37,305 nt of DNA from a bacterium (GTDB lineage Bacteria > Actinomycetota > Acidimicrobiia > Acidimicrobiales > Bin134). How positions within the stretch are numbered: position 1 is the first letter of the stretch; each line of letters opens with the position of its first letter. Of the stretch, positions 7,176 to 13,959 are shown piece by piece. The stretch is from contig JAPOVT010000042.1 of assembly GCA_026708015.1 (NCBI GenBank), positions 1 through 37,305 on the forward strand, written 5' to 3'. The notes below the pieces were generated by a model, which was given only the letters and a program-made list of their open reading frames with translations, searched no databases and was not told the origin of the DNA. The position numbers were made by a program, and so were the translations under genes.

Positions 7176-7952
7176 ATGCCCGACACCGTGCTCTATGAGC
7201 TATCCGGCCATGTGGCAACCATCACCCTCAACCGCCCTGACGCCCTCAACGCCATCAACGGCGAACTGCGCCAGCACTTGAACGCAGCCTGGAACCGGTT
7301 TCGGGGCGACGACGAGGCCTGGGTGGCCATCATCACCGGAGCGGGCCGGGCGTTCTGCGCCGGGGCCGATATGCGAGACGGCGAGGGATCGGTAGGCGTG
7401 TTTGAGGGCACGTTCTGGGAGAAGCCCACCATCAACTCCTTCGAGTCGGGCTTGGAGCTGTTCAAACCGACCATCGCCGCGGTGAATGGCCACTGCCTGG
7501 GCTACGGACTCACCGGGGCGCTGGCTTGCGACTTCCTCATCGCCAGCGACCAGGCCACCTTCGGCTATCCCGAGGTGCGCCTGGGCGTGCCCACCATCGT
7601 CGGGGCCATTCGGCTGCCTCGCAGAGTGGAGTGGGCCGACGCCATGGAATTGCTGTTGACCGGCGAGCGAGTAGATGCCGAGCGGGCCCGGGAAATGGGA
7701 CTGGTTTGGCGAGTGGTGCCCCACGACAACTTGATGGAAGAGGCCCAGACCTTGGCCGACCGGCTCGTCGCCTCGGCACCGCTGGCGGTCCGGGCCACCA
7801 AAGAGGTGGCTGCCCGCACCCGCACCATGTCGTGGGTGGAGGCGGTGCGCTTCGGCGAGACCATGCGGATAGTGGCCGCAGCCACCGAGGATGCCGCCGA
7901 GGGCACCTCCGCCTGGGCCGAGGGGCGTCCCCCCGACTGGCAGGCCCGCTAG
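7176..7952 (+). CDS. Enoyl-CoA hydratase/isomerase (crotonase family)
   Basis: A 258-residue crotonase-fold protein acting on acyl-CoA thioesters, typically hydrating or isomerising a double bond in beta-oxidation or related ring degradation. It has the N-terminal segment ATITLNRPDALNAINGE, the oxyanion-hole segments AFCAGADMRDG and AVNGHCLGYGLTGALACDF, and FGYPEVRLGVPTIVGAIRLP, where the second catalytic-acid position is Glu in YPEVRLG. In the first acid position (GGGCEL in classical enzymes) it has GYGLTGAL, so a strict hydratase role is uncertain and isomerase or another crotonase reaction is possible. The next gene starts five bases after its stop. The gene is divergent from the toxin-antitoxin operon. 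Confidence 0.88.
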   Translation: MPDTVLYELSGHVATITLNRPDALNAINGELRQHLNAAWNRFRGDDEAWVAIITGAGRAFCAGADMRDGEGSVGVFEGTFWEKPTINSFESGLELFKPTIAAVNGHCLGYGLTGALACDFLIASDQATFGYPEVRLGVPTIVGAIRLPRRVEWADAMELLLTGERVDAERAREMGLVWRVVPHDNLMEEAQTLADRLVASAPLAVRATKEVAARTRTMSWVEAVRFGETMRIVAAATEDAAEGTSAWAEGRPPDWQAR

Positions 7953-7956
7953 CCAG

Positions 7957-8394
7957 ATGGGCGTACGGGCGATTGTCTTTTGTGTGGCGGTGGCCGGTTT
8001 GGCCTTCGTGGCCCTATCACTGGCCGGCATCGTGTCCACTTGGGGACTCGATTGGGTGACCATTGAGTCAGAAGAGACTGATCCCGAGTCCACCCCCACC
8101 CCCACAGCCACCGAAGCGCCTCTGCCCGAGCCTGTCGAGGTGGTGGTCGAATTGGAGATCGACCCCCGCTATCCCCCTGACACCCTGTGGACCGTGTTCG
8201 ATGTGCCCTCCGCCCTCAACGTGAGAGCCGGCCCCAGCACCGCTCATCAGGTCTTGGGCACTGCCAACCTGGGGTCCACCGTCACCCTCACCGGCCAAGT
8301 GGTGGAGTCCCCCACCAGCGGCACCTGGGTCCAGGTCCGCGCCAACACCGTCACCGGCTGGGTCTTTGCCGCCTATTTGACACCTGAGGTCTAA
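7957..8394 (+). CDS. Membrane-anchored bacterial SH3-domain protein
   Basis: A 145-residue protein. It has one N-terminal membrane helix (about residues 4-27), then a Glu/Thr/Pro-rich spacer, then a C-terminal SH3b domain: SALNVRAGPSTAHQVLG, LGSTVTLTGQVV and TWVQVRANTVTGWVFAAYL. Bacterial SH3 domains usually bind peptidoglycan or cell-wall peptides, so it probably sits outside the membrane facing the wall. It follows the hydratase by four bases, so co-transcription is likely, but no functional link is evident. The start at ATG 7957 places the charged residue just before the helix. Confidence 0.75.
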   Translation: MGVRAIVFCVAVAGLAFVALSLAGIVSTWGLDWVTIESEETDPESTPTPTATEAPLPEPVEVVVELEIDPRYPPDTLWTVFDVPSALNVRAGPSTAHQVLGTANLGSTVTLTGQVVESPTSGTWVQVRANTVTGWVFAAYLTPEV

Positions 8395-8402
8395 AACCGA
8401 AC

Positions 8403-9593
8403 TCAGGAAGTGCCCAGTGACTCCACCACGGGGATCTCGTCGTCGGCCAACGGCGCCATCGGGGTGCGGCGGGCGAGGGCGGCCTCGATGTGGGGGGCGA
8501 GGCGTTCGGCTTTGGCCGCCTCCCGCTCGTCTTCCCCCTCCTTCAGGGCGGGCATGACCTCTTTGGCAAACATCTCCAGCGACTGGCAGATCTGGTCGTG
8601 GCGGTTGCGGCCCGACTGCTGGATGAACATCACCTGGTCCACGCCGACATCGGCATAGCCCTTCAACTGCCGGGTGACCTGGTCGGGCGTTCCGATCCCC
8701 AGCGTCTCTCCCAGTCCCTCAAACGACTCCCGGGATTCTTGAAAGTTGTCCCACACGTTTGTTCGGCCCGGCTGGTGTCGGCCGATCACGTAATAGTGCA
8801 ATAGGCCGTGGCCGAAGAACTGGAATCCCTCTAGGCCCCGGCGCTCAGCCTCTTCCTGGTCGGCGTGCATCGACAAGCCCACCACCATGGCGATATTTGC
8901 GTTCACGGTGTGTCCGATGGGCACGCACTCCTCGCGAAGTATCCGGTAGTAGTCATCCACCCAGTGAGCGGCCTCGTCGGGATCCACGAAGGCGAAGGTG
9001 AGCGCTCCCATGCCCATCCGGGCGGCCAATTTGATGGTCTCCCGATTTGAGCACGCCACCCACAGCGGCGGGTGGGGTTTCTGCGCCGGCTTGGGCACCA
9101 CGTTGCGGCACGGCATGGAGAAGTACTCGCCCTCATACCCCGGGTAGGGCTCCATGACCATCATGTTGCAGCACTGCTCGGTGGCCTCGGCCCACGCCGG
9201 GCGTTTGTCGGCGTGCTCGATATTGAACCCGCCCAACTCCACCGCGGCCGACGACTCGCCGGTGCCGAAGTCCACCCGGCCGTTGGATATGAGGTCGAGG
9301 GTGGCGATGCGCTCGGCCACCCGAGCCGGATGGTTGTACTTGGGTGGCATCTGCACGATGCCGTGCCCCAGCCTGATCCGCTCGGTGCGCTGGCTGGCCG
9401 CGGCCAAGAACACCTCCGGTGCCGACGAGTGCGAGTACTCCTCCAAGAAGTGGTGTTCCACCTCCCAGGCGTAGTCATACCCCAGCCGGTCGGCTAGCTC
9501 TACCTGCTCGAGGGCCTCGTGCAGAAGTCGCTGCTCATCCCCCTCCTGCCAAGGCCGCGGCAGCTGGTGCTCATAGAAGACTCCGAATTTCAC
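8403..9593 (-). CDS. LLM-class flavin-dependent oxidoreductase (bacterial luciferase-like)
   Basis: A 396-residue luciferase-like monooxygenase. The family N-terminus is VKFGVFYEHQLPRPW, EVEHHFLEEYSHSSAPEVF lies in the flavin pocket region, and the later motifs are LISNGRVDFGTGESSAAVEL and PHPPLWVACSNRETIKLAARMG. The C-terminal part GTPDQVTRQLKGYADVGVD is also typical. Such proteins use FMN or F420; which one is not visible here. GTG 9593 is chosen by homology; GGAGG touches it with no spacing, so translation may be leaderless or start slightly upstream (ATG 9653 is the next option). It is divergent from the thiolase-like gene at 9661. The natural substrate is unknown. Confidence 0.88.
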   Translation of the reverse strand: MKFGVFYEHQLPRPWQEGDEQRLLHEALEQVELADRLGYDYAWEVEHHFLEEYSHSSAPEVFLAAASQRTERIRLGHGIVQMPPKYNHPARVAERIATLDLISNGRVDFGTGESSAAVELGGFNIEHADKRPAWAEATEQCCNMMVMEPYPGYEGEYFSMPCRNVVPKPAQKPHPPLWVACSNRETIKLAARMGMGALTFAFVDPDEAAHWVDDYYRILREECVPIGHTVNANIAMVVGLSMHADQEEAERRGLEGFQFFGHGLLHYYVIGRHQPGRTNVWDNFQESRESFEGLGETLGIGTPDQVTRQLKGYADVGVDQVMFIQQSGRNRHDQICQSLEMFAKEVMPALKEGEDEREAAKAERLAPHIEAALARRTPMAPLADDEIPVVESLGTS

Positions 9594-9660
9594 CCTCCAG
9601 AGCCTACGCAGCTTTGCTCCGATCAGCGGATCGCGAGGGAATCTGTTTAGCATCGCCGCG

Positions 9661-11196
9661 ATGAGCAGCGACCGGGCACCGGTATTGGTGGGTGTAGCCC
9701 AGTACGTGGGGCGAGAGACCGACCCGACAACCGCCCCCGACCCGGTAACCATGCTGGCCGACGTGGCCACTCGAGCCGCCTACGACTCCGGCGTTGGCCA
9801 ATCCGTGTTCGCCCAGGTGGACACCTACTTGCAGATACCCCTGGCCTATTGGACTCCATTGAACGGCGCCGCGCTTGTCGCCGAGCGGCTGGGTATCGAT
9901 GGGCAAGCCCAAGTGCAACACACGGGGGGTGGTGGTGAGATCGGCGTACTGGCCGCCAACCATCTGGCCGCGGAGATCATGGCCGGTCGAACCGAAGTGG
10001 CGGTTATGACCGGCGGGCAGATCTGGAAGACGCACGAGCGGGCCAAAGCGGCCGGGGTGGAGTTGGACTGGCCCACTGGCGGCGATCCAACCGGCGCCGA
10101 CGAGCAGTTCGCTCCGGTCGCCAAGCCAATGGTGTCGGAGATCGAGGAGCGCCATGGCCTCACCCGCCCCATCCAGGCTTACCCCCTATTCGAGAACGCC
10201 CTTCGGGCCGCCCAGGGGTTGACGCTGGCCGAGCACGCTCAGCGCCTAGGCGAGATGATGACCGAGTTCACCGCGGTGGCCGCGGCCAACCCCTATGCCT
10301 GGTTTCCCACCGAGCGGAGCGCCGAAGAGCTCGCCACTCCCACGCCCGAGAATCGCATGATCGGCTTTCCCTACACCAAGTACCTCAACGCGGTGCTGAA
10401 CACCGATCAAGCCGGAGCGTACGTGATGACTTCGGTGGCCAAAGCACGGGAGCTGGGAATCCCCGAGGATCGCTGGGTGTACTGGTGGGGCGGCCACAAT
10501 GCCGCCGAGGAGGCCTGGTTCGCCAGCACCCGTCCCAACTTCGCCGAGTGCCCGTCGATGAAGGACTCGTCGGTTGGTGCGCTCGACCAGGCCGGCGTCG
10601 GTGTGGACGACATCGCCCTGTTCGACTTCTACTCCTGCTTTCCCATAGCGGTGCGGATGGCCTGTGCCATGCTGGGCATCGACGAGCTTGACCCCCGTCC
10701 TTTCACTGTCACCGGGGGACTGCCCTACGCCGGTGGTCCGGGCTCGGCCTACAACATGAACTCGATTGCGACCATGGTTGAGCAGTTGCGCGAAGACGAC
10801 CGTTCGATCGGCATGGTCACCGGCAATGGCTTCTTCATGACCAAACATGCCGCCGCGGTGCTATCAGCTCGGCCCAAGCAAGGGAGCTGGGACCGGCCCG
10901 ATAGGCCGCCTCCCTCATCAGCAATGGAAACCGCTCCCGCTGTCCCTGACGATTCGGCCAGCGGGCCGGGCCGCATCGAGGCCTACACCGTCATGCACGA
11001 CCGCGACGGCCAGCCGTCTATGGGCTATATCTGCGGTCGCCTCGACGGCAACGGATCCGAGGGCCGTCGCTTCCTGGCCAACACCCCTGAAGACCCCGAC
11101 CTGCTCCGCGACCTGTTGGCATCCGAAGCCGTGGGCCGCACTGGCGACATTCGCTACGACGACGCCACCGGCCGCTGCATCTTCACCCCACCCTGA
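9661..11196 (+). CDS. Thiolase-like protein type 1 (acetyl-CoA acetyltransferase-related)
   Basis: A 511-residue thiolase-fold protein. After VLVGVAQYVGRETDP it has HTGGGGEIGVLAANHL (87-102) where a true thiolase carries the nucleophilic Cys. The 'GNGFFMTKHAAAVLS' segment corresponds to the family's C-terminal His region. A separate C-terminal domain (RIEAYTVMHDRDGQPSMGY to the end) matches the extra domain of TLP1-type thiolase-like proteins known from mycobacteria. Because the Cys is absent it may bind acyl-CoA, carry out non-classical Claisen/retro-Claisen chemistry, or assist lipid/sterol breakdown (inference). It converges with the Fic gene. Confidence 0.85.
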   Translation: MSSDRAPVLVGVAQYVGRETDPTTAPDPVTMLADVATRAAYDSGVGQSVFAQVDTYLQIPLAYWTPLNGAALVAERLGIDGQAQVQHTGGGGEIGVLAANHLAAEIMAGRTEVAVMTGGQIWKTHERAKAAGVELDWPTGGDPTGADEQFAPVAKPMVSEIEERHGLTRPIQAYPLFENALRAAQGLTLAEHAQRLGEMMTEFTAVAAANPYAWFPTERSAEELATPTPENRMIGFPYTKYLNAVLNTDQAGAYVMTSVAKARELGIPEDRWVYWWGGHNAAEEAWFASTRPNFAECPSMKDSSVGALDQAGVGVDDIALFDFYSCFPIAVRMACAMLGIDELDPRPFTVTGGLPYAGGPGSAYNMNSIATMVEQLREDDRSIGMVTGNGFFMTKHAAAVLSARPKQGSWDRPDRPPPSSAMETAPAVPDDSASGPGRIEAYTVMHDRDGQPSMGYICGRLDGNGSEGRRFLANTPEDPDLLRDLLASEAVGRTGDIRYDDATGRCIFTPP

Positions 11197-11235
11197 GCAA
11201 TTCGCTCTACCGCCTGAAATCGACTTGCTGCGCCC

Positions 11236-12759
11236 TCAGGGCAGTGTGAGCTTGATCCCACTGATGGTGGCGTCGTCGGGGTCCCGAAGAGCGTTGGTGG
11301 CCTCTAACTGGCCCTCAGTGGCAGCCCGGTCCTCCCAGGGCATGGCCGATGTCCACCGCCAAGCGAAACCCATGACCCTCATGAGTGCCGATACGTCCGC
11401 CCCCTCGGAGGTCGACGTGCGTCGCAATCCGGCGATGTACTCGCCGCGGAAAACGTTCGGCACGAGAATGCGAGCTGCATCAACCGCCGACAACTCGGCG
11501 TTCATCATCACCCTCGCCACCCTCCCGTTTCCGTCGGCAAAGGGGTGGACTTCGGTCACCACCGCCATCACAAACAATGCCCGGCGAAAACCGGCGGGCA
11601 CCGAATGGGCCAATTCGAATCCCCGGAGCAGTGTGCCCTCCACGAACATGGGATCGACGAACACGTAGGTTCCCACCTGGTTGGGGGCCTGTTTCCACTG
11701 CCCCGGCCTCATCTCTGGGCGGCCCTCGAGAATCATCTTGTGGCGGTCGCAGAGATAGCCCACCAAGTTCTGAGGGTCATCCGACACGGCCTTGCGTCCC
11801 ACTGCATCGACAACACACCGGTAGGTGCCCAAGATGTCATGGCCGTCGGCAGGACGGGTTGCCGGTGGCTGCTGCGTCTCTATGATGCGACGCGCCTCTT
11901 CTACCGTAAACACTGTGCCTTCGATGAAGTTGGAGAAATAGCTCTCAAAGAACGGCAGTTCCCCGCTGCCCGGTGGGTCCGGCAGGAATTCCGGCACATC
12001 AGGGTCGGCGTGTTCTGTCAATCCACCGGCCAGCCGTTTGAACATCTCGACTCGCCGTTCATCCCAGCCCTTGCTGAAAACAACAGCCTGAAAGAACTCT
12101 CCAGAGCCGAGGCGCAACGGCTCAACGCCTTCCAACCGCTCAAACAATCCCTCGATCTCGGCAATTTGATCGGAGCCGCCGATTGCCTCAACCAGTTCGA
12201 CCGCTTCGTCGCGCAGCCGAGTCATTCGGCTCCTGTCCCAGTTCACCGCCTTGCGAGCCAGCCAGTCCTCTAGTTCCGCCAGCGACAGCGTCCGGGCGGC
12301 TCGACCTCCCCTGCTCCGCGTCGGCGCCAAATTGTCCACCAGGGTGCGGGCTGGTCGAGACATGCGCAATCCATGTGGCCACGGCAAATCGTCAGCGAAC
12401 TCAGCACCTAGACCCGGGGGGCGAATCCGAACTTCCAGTCCGGGCAGCGTCAGAGGGGTTCGGCGTCCTTCGGTAGCCACATATAGAACACCGTCGACCA
12501 CTTTGCCGTCTTCTGCCGCGGAGCGGTCCACGATCACAGCTCCCGGGAGCATACGACCCAGGATGTACCAAAGATTCTCCACCACGATGTGGGGCGGATC
12601 GCTGATGAGGTCGGCGGTGTACAGCCGGGGGGCCAAACGGCGAATGCGCCCCTCGGCCACCGCTCGCCCCAGAGTTGGAGCCGAGGTAACGCCTTCATCG
12701 TCATCGAAGAACACGGTTCGTGGCCCAGTCGGCCAGTAGGAGGGTGCTGCTCGTGCCAC
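11236..12759 (-). CDS. Fic-domain AMP-transferase with AbiEi-like N-terminal half
   Basis: A 507-residue protein. The catalytic Fic motif HPFADGNGRVAR is at 405-416 and can transfer AMP (or another nucleotide part) to a target protein. An inhibitory helix with SNFIEG (276-281) fits the N-terminal autoinhibited (class II) type, in which the Glu blocks ATP binding. Residues about 25-150 (GRAVAEGRIRRLAPRLYTAD, then PGAVIVDRSAAEDG and later SRPARTLVDNLAP) read like an AbiEi-type antitoxin/winged-helix region, suggesting DNA binding fused to the enzyme (inference). The start is GTG 12759 with a weak ribosome site. The target protein is unknown. Three motifs phased at 30 bp just upstream may be its own operator. 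Confidence 0.85.
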   Translation of the reverse strand: MARAAPSYWPTGPRTVFFDDDEGVTSAPTLGRAVAEGRIRRLAPRLYTADLISDPPHIVVENLWYILGRMLPGAVIVDRSAAEDGKVVDGVLYVATEGRRTPLTLPGLEVRIRPPGLGAEFADDLPWPHGLRMSRPARTLVDNLAPTRSRGGRAARTLSLAELEDWLARKAVNWDRSRMTRLRDEAVELVEAIGGSDQIAEIEGLFERLEGVEPLRLGSGEFFQAVVFSKGWDERRVEMFKRLAGGLTEHADPDVPEFLPDPPGSGELPFFESYFSNFIEGTVFTVEEARRIIETQQPPATRPADGHDILGTYRCVVDAVGRKAVSDDPQNLVGYLCDRHKMILEGRPEMRPGQWKQAPNQVGTYVFVDPMFVEGTLLRGFELAHSVPAGFRRALFVMAVVTEVHPFADGNGRVARVMMNAELSAVDAARILVPNVFRGEYIAGLRRTSTSEGADVSALMRVMGFAWRWTSAMPWEDRAATEGQLEATNALRDPDDATISGIKLTLP

Positions 12760-12762
12760 GCA

Positions 12763-12852
12763 GCAACTCTATTGCCGGTGTGCCACTTTATCCAACAAAT
12801 TTTTTCGCAATAAGTGCTTATCTCAGGGATTTTTCTTTGATAGCTGCTAATC
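12763..12852 (-). repeat. Three GATWA motifs phased at 30 bp upstream of the Fic gene
   Basis: Read on the minus strand, GATTAGCAGCTATC begins at 12852, GATAAGCACTTATT at 12822 and GATAAAGTGG at 12792, exactly 30 bp apart. The first two have internal dyads (TAGC-A-GCTA; ATAAG-CA-CTTAT) and their 30-bp units match at 17 of 30 positions. The third is only a partial match. They lie in an AT-rich pocket directly before the GTG at 12759, so a repressor-binding array is likely, perhaps for the Fic protein's own N-terminal domain. Confidence 0.5.
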
Positions 12853-13124
12853 CATATTAAAAAAATACGCAATTAGGATGACTTCGGCGTACTAGATCTG
12901 ATTCTGAGGCAACCGCCCGGTGAAGGGGGCGCAACATCTTCACCCCGGCCTGAGGCGACCAAGAAACGAGCGAGCAAATTCAAACGCGGTGATCAGAGAA
13001 GATGGCACGTCGTCCGACTTCCTCAGACTCGTCTTTCCACTGTAGGAATTCGCCTTCGCTCGTCACGCAGCCGAGCGTATGTGCGGGAAGGTGTGGGGAC
13101 CTGCTGATTAAGCAGGACAGATCC
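12853..13124. other. Intergenic region with small hairpin, no gene seen
   Basis: About 270 bases between the Fic promoter and the end of msrA. Frames are short and unlike known proteins. CCTGCT (13100-13105) and AGCAGG (13111-13116) form a six-base-pair hairpin with a five-base loop just beyond the msrA stop. It is a possible terminator but lacks a T tract. Confidence 0.4.
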
Positions 13125-13778
13125 TCAGTCGGTGGCTATGCCCACGGGGCAGGTGACGCCGGTGCCGCCGAGGCCGCAGTAGCCGTTGGGGACCTTGGCC
13201 AGGTACTGCTGGTGGTAGTCCTCGGCGTAGTAGAAGGACGGGGCGGCGATGATCTCGGTTGTGATCTCCCCGTAGCCGGCGTCGGCCAGCCGGGCGCCGA
13301 ACCGCTCCCGTGACGCCTCAGCGGCCACCTTTTGGTCGTCGTCGAAGTAGTAGACGCCGGATCGGTACTGGGTGCCCACGTCGTTGCCCTGGCGCATTCC
13401 CTGGGTGGGGTCGTGGTTCTCCCAGAACAGGGCCAACATCTGCTCGTAGCTGGTGGTCCCTGGGTCGAACACGGCCAGAACTACTTCGTTATGGCCGGTA
13501 AGGCCGCTGCACACTTCCTGATAGGAGGGATTGGGGGTGAATCCCGCCGCGTATCCCACCGTGGTGGTGAACACGCCGGGCGCTTGCCAAAACACCCGCT
13601 CTGCACCCCAGAAGCAGCCCATACCCACCATGATCTGCTGCATCTGGTCGGGGAACGGCGGCTTCAGCGGGTTGCCGTTCACGAAGTGGGCCTCCGGCAC
13701 CGGCATCTCGATGTCCCGACCCGGCAGCACATCAATCGGGTCTACCATCATCGTCTTCTTCATCCCGAACAAGGCCAT
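13125..13778 (-). CDS. Peptide-methionine (S)-S-oxide reductase MsrA
   Basis: Repairs methionine-S-sulfoxide in proteins and free methionine in the cytoplasm. The active-site motif is [12 protein letters not shown] with catalytic Cys55, followed by [19 protein letters not shown] and [22 protein letters not shown] and [20 protein letters not shown] are the later family segments, and two C-terminal cysteines (GYCGLGG and VTCPVG) can act as resolving residues. The protein from ATG 13778 is 217 residues with a modest N-terminal extension as in many actinobacterial MsrAs. The longer frame to 13904 lacks support. It is divergent from the secreted protein gene at 13960. Confidence 0.95.
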   Translation of the reverse strand: MALFGMKKTMMVDPIDVLPGRDIEMPVPEAHFVNGNPLKPPFPDQMQQIMVGMGCFWGAERVFWQAPGVFTTTVGYAAGFTPNPSYQEVCSGLTGHNEVVLAVFDPGTTSYEQMLALFWENHDPTQGMRQGNDVGTQYRSGVYYFDDDQKVAAEASRERFGARLADAGYGEITTEIIAAPSFYYAEDYHQQYLAKVPNGYCGLGGTGVTCPVGIATD

Positions 13779-13959
13779 GAGGCCAGTGTAGAGGCCAATG
13801 GCGGCAACCCCATCGGGGTACGGCTCGACATCAGGCCGCTCGGGTTCAAATCCACCGGGTGGTTCAGGTCGTCTCGCCGGTTCTTCGCTGCTTATTCTTG
13901 CCACCGCGTCTCAAACCAAGAGCGCTTTCGATGGCGAATGGCCGATAGGGAGAACCAAG

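Noticed and set aside
12534..12872. Alternative minus-strand frame over the Fic start
   Set aside because: Wrong frame relative to the Fic protein, with a Cys/Trp-rich translation and no family similarity.
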